Origin: Anabaena sp. 4-3
Lineage (GTDB): Bacteria; Cyanobacteriota; Cyanobacteriia; Cyanobacteriales; Nostocaceae
Assembly (NCBI RefSeq): GCF_001597745.1
Contig: NZ_LUHJ01000026.1
Span: 85,908-149,907, forward strand
Direction: 5' to 3'
DNA: 64,000 nucleotides
This document shows positions 63,401 through 64,000 of the stretch, piece by piece (position 1 is the stretch's first letter; each line of letters begins with the position of its first letter). The notes beneath the pieces were generated by a model, which saw only the letters and a list, made by a program, of their open reading frames with translations, searched no databases and was not told the origin of the DNA. A program made the position numbers and the translations under genes.

Positions 63401-64000
63401 TTAACCCAAAATACAACCGCTACGAGGGGGCAGCGTTAACGTCAACTGCTGGGTTTTTCCTTCACCTTGCCATTGAAATTCTGCATTGCCGTATAAAAGT
63501 TGGTTGGGTTGAGTCTTTAAACTGGTAACATTAAAGTTAACCTGGGCTGATGCTGTCCCTGCGTTCACTGCAATCATCAATTCTTCATTCCCTAAAGTGC
63601 GGGCAAAAATGTACAATTCTCCCCGCGCCCAAAGAACTGTGTAGTCACCTGTACGTAAAGCTGGATAAGCATGACGCAAAGCAATTAACTGGCGGTGAAT
63701 ATCATAAATTTCTCGATTCCAGTTAGCTTCTAGGGGAAAACCACGACGGGAATCAGGATCTATTGCACCGGGTAAACCCACTTCATCGCCATAGTAAACA
63801 CTAGGCGCACCAGGAAAAGTCAACAATAATAGAGTAGCTAATTCTACACTGGCTTGATCATCCCCAGCAATAGTAATTAACCGTGCCGTATCATGACTGG
63901 CGAGTAAGTTGAGTTGAGTTAGCTGAATTTCCCAAGGGTATAGTTGCAGTAATTCCTGCATTTTACTGGCGTATTCAGCCGCAAATAGGGGCGGGTAGGG
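63401..64000 (-). CDS. GH13 alpha-amylase family protein, 3' end (partial)
   Basis: The 3' part of a glycoside hydrolase gene whose 5' end lies beyond the window; the frame is open to base 64000. Visible are ARLITIAGDDQASVELATLL, the (beta/alpha)8 barrel end FPGAPSVYYGDEVGLPGAID with PDSRRGFPLE (substrate/calcium loop), and a C-terminal beta-sandwich domain ending PPRSGCILG. It resembles neopullulanase/cyclomaltodextrinase-like or alpha-amylase enzymes. The catalytic residues lie outside the window. Confidence 0.88.
   Translation of the reverse strand, partial: PYPPLFAAEYASKMQELLQLYPWEIQLTQLNLLASHDTARLITIAGDDQASVELATLLLLTFPGAPSVYYGDEVGLPGAIDPDSRRGFPLEANWNREIYDIHRQLIALRHAYPALRTGDYTVLWARGELYIFARTLGNEELMIAVNAGTASAQVNFNVTSLKTQPNQLLYGNAEFQWQGEGKTQQLTLTLPPRSGCILG

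Overview
The window is chromosomal DNA of a filamentous, heterocystous-type cyanobacterium of the Anabaena/Nostoc group. The evidence is photosynthetic and cyanobacterial genes (psaC, ndhF, ndhD, a PacR/RbcR-type LysR regulator, a helical carotenoid protein, a PAP/fibrillin protein), very many GCGATCGC (HIP1) octamers, and intergenic spaces filled with short tandem heptamer-like repeats and small palindromes typical of Nostocales. The gene order pacR - nnrU - thioredoxin - ndhF - ndhD and minCDE ... psaC - glmS resembles what I remember of Anabaena sp. PCC 7120; this is recollection, not an alignment.

Layout. 1-14 kb: housekeeping genes, mostly on the minus strand (AI-2E permease, pdxH, DUF3153 lipoprotein, TPR protein, argB, aroK, ubiX, RNase R, clpP), plus an NB-ARC gene remnant and a nearly 0.9 kb gene-free stretch at 11.2-12.1 kb. 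14-16.8 kb: DUF255 thioredoxin-domain protein and mobA. 17-26 kb: a metal island with a lipoprotein metal/corrinoid-binding protein, an FTR1 iron permease, a bacterioferritin-like protein, a CbiMNQO cobalt ECF transporter and a NikM(N)QO nickel-type ECF transporter. 26-31 kb: HAD phosphatase, an orphan ArgRS-type (DALR) anticodon-binding protein, a CRP-family regulator and the PacR/RbcR-type regulator, with an unexplained strongly folded element at 29.5-29.8 kb. 31-37 kb: NnrU protein, thioredoxin and the NDH-1 genes ndhF and ndhD. 37-42 kb: accessory patch with two Uma2 (DUF820) proteins, a DUF433/DUF5615 toxin-antitoxin pair whose toxin is frameshifted, an unnamed two-gene glycine-rich membrane module, and a BrnA-like orphan antitoxin. 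42-55 kb: phosphoglucomutase/phosphomannomutase, a RecB-like nuclease, PAP/fibrillin, DUF1537 kinase, minCDE, fmt and psaC. 55-64 kb: glmS, a compact RiPP locus, polysaccharide deacetylase, helical carotenoid protein, a phosphoribulokinase paralogue, a MAPEG protein and the 3' end of a GH13 amylase gene cut by the window edge.

The most interesting system is the RiPP locus at 57.77-59.71 kb. It has a 95-residue Nif11-type precursor with a VVGG cleavage site and a 16-residue core containing Leu-Tyr-Gly, a SPASM radical-SAM maturase, and a 73-residue third protein. The arrangement fits the spliceotide (PlpA/PlpX/PlpY-like) class, in which a tyramine unit is cut out of an X-Tyr-Gly motif to leave an alpha-keto-beta-amino acid. 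A hairpin between precursor and maturase could set their expression ratio. Second-tier items are the two-gene module at 40.05-41.43 kb, the frameshifted toxin, a palindromic repeat inserted in frame in a Uma2 gene, a phosphoribulokinase paralogue lacking one redox cysteine, and several candidate structured RNAs. No CRISPR array, rRNA, tRNA or intact transposase gene was seen.
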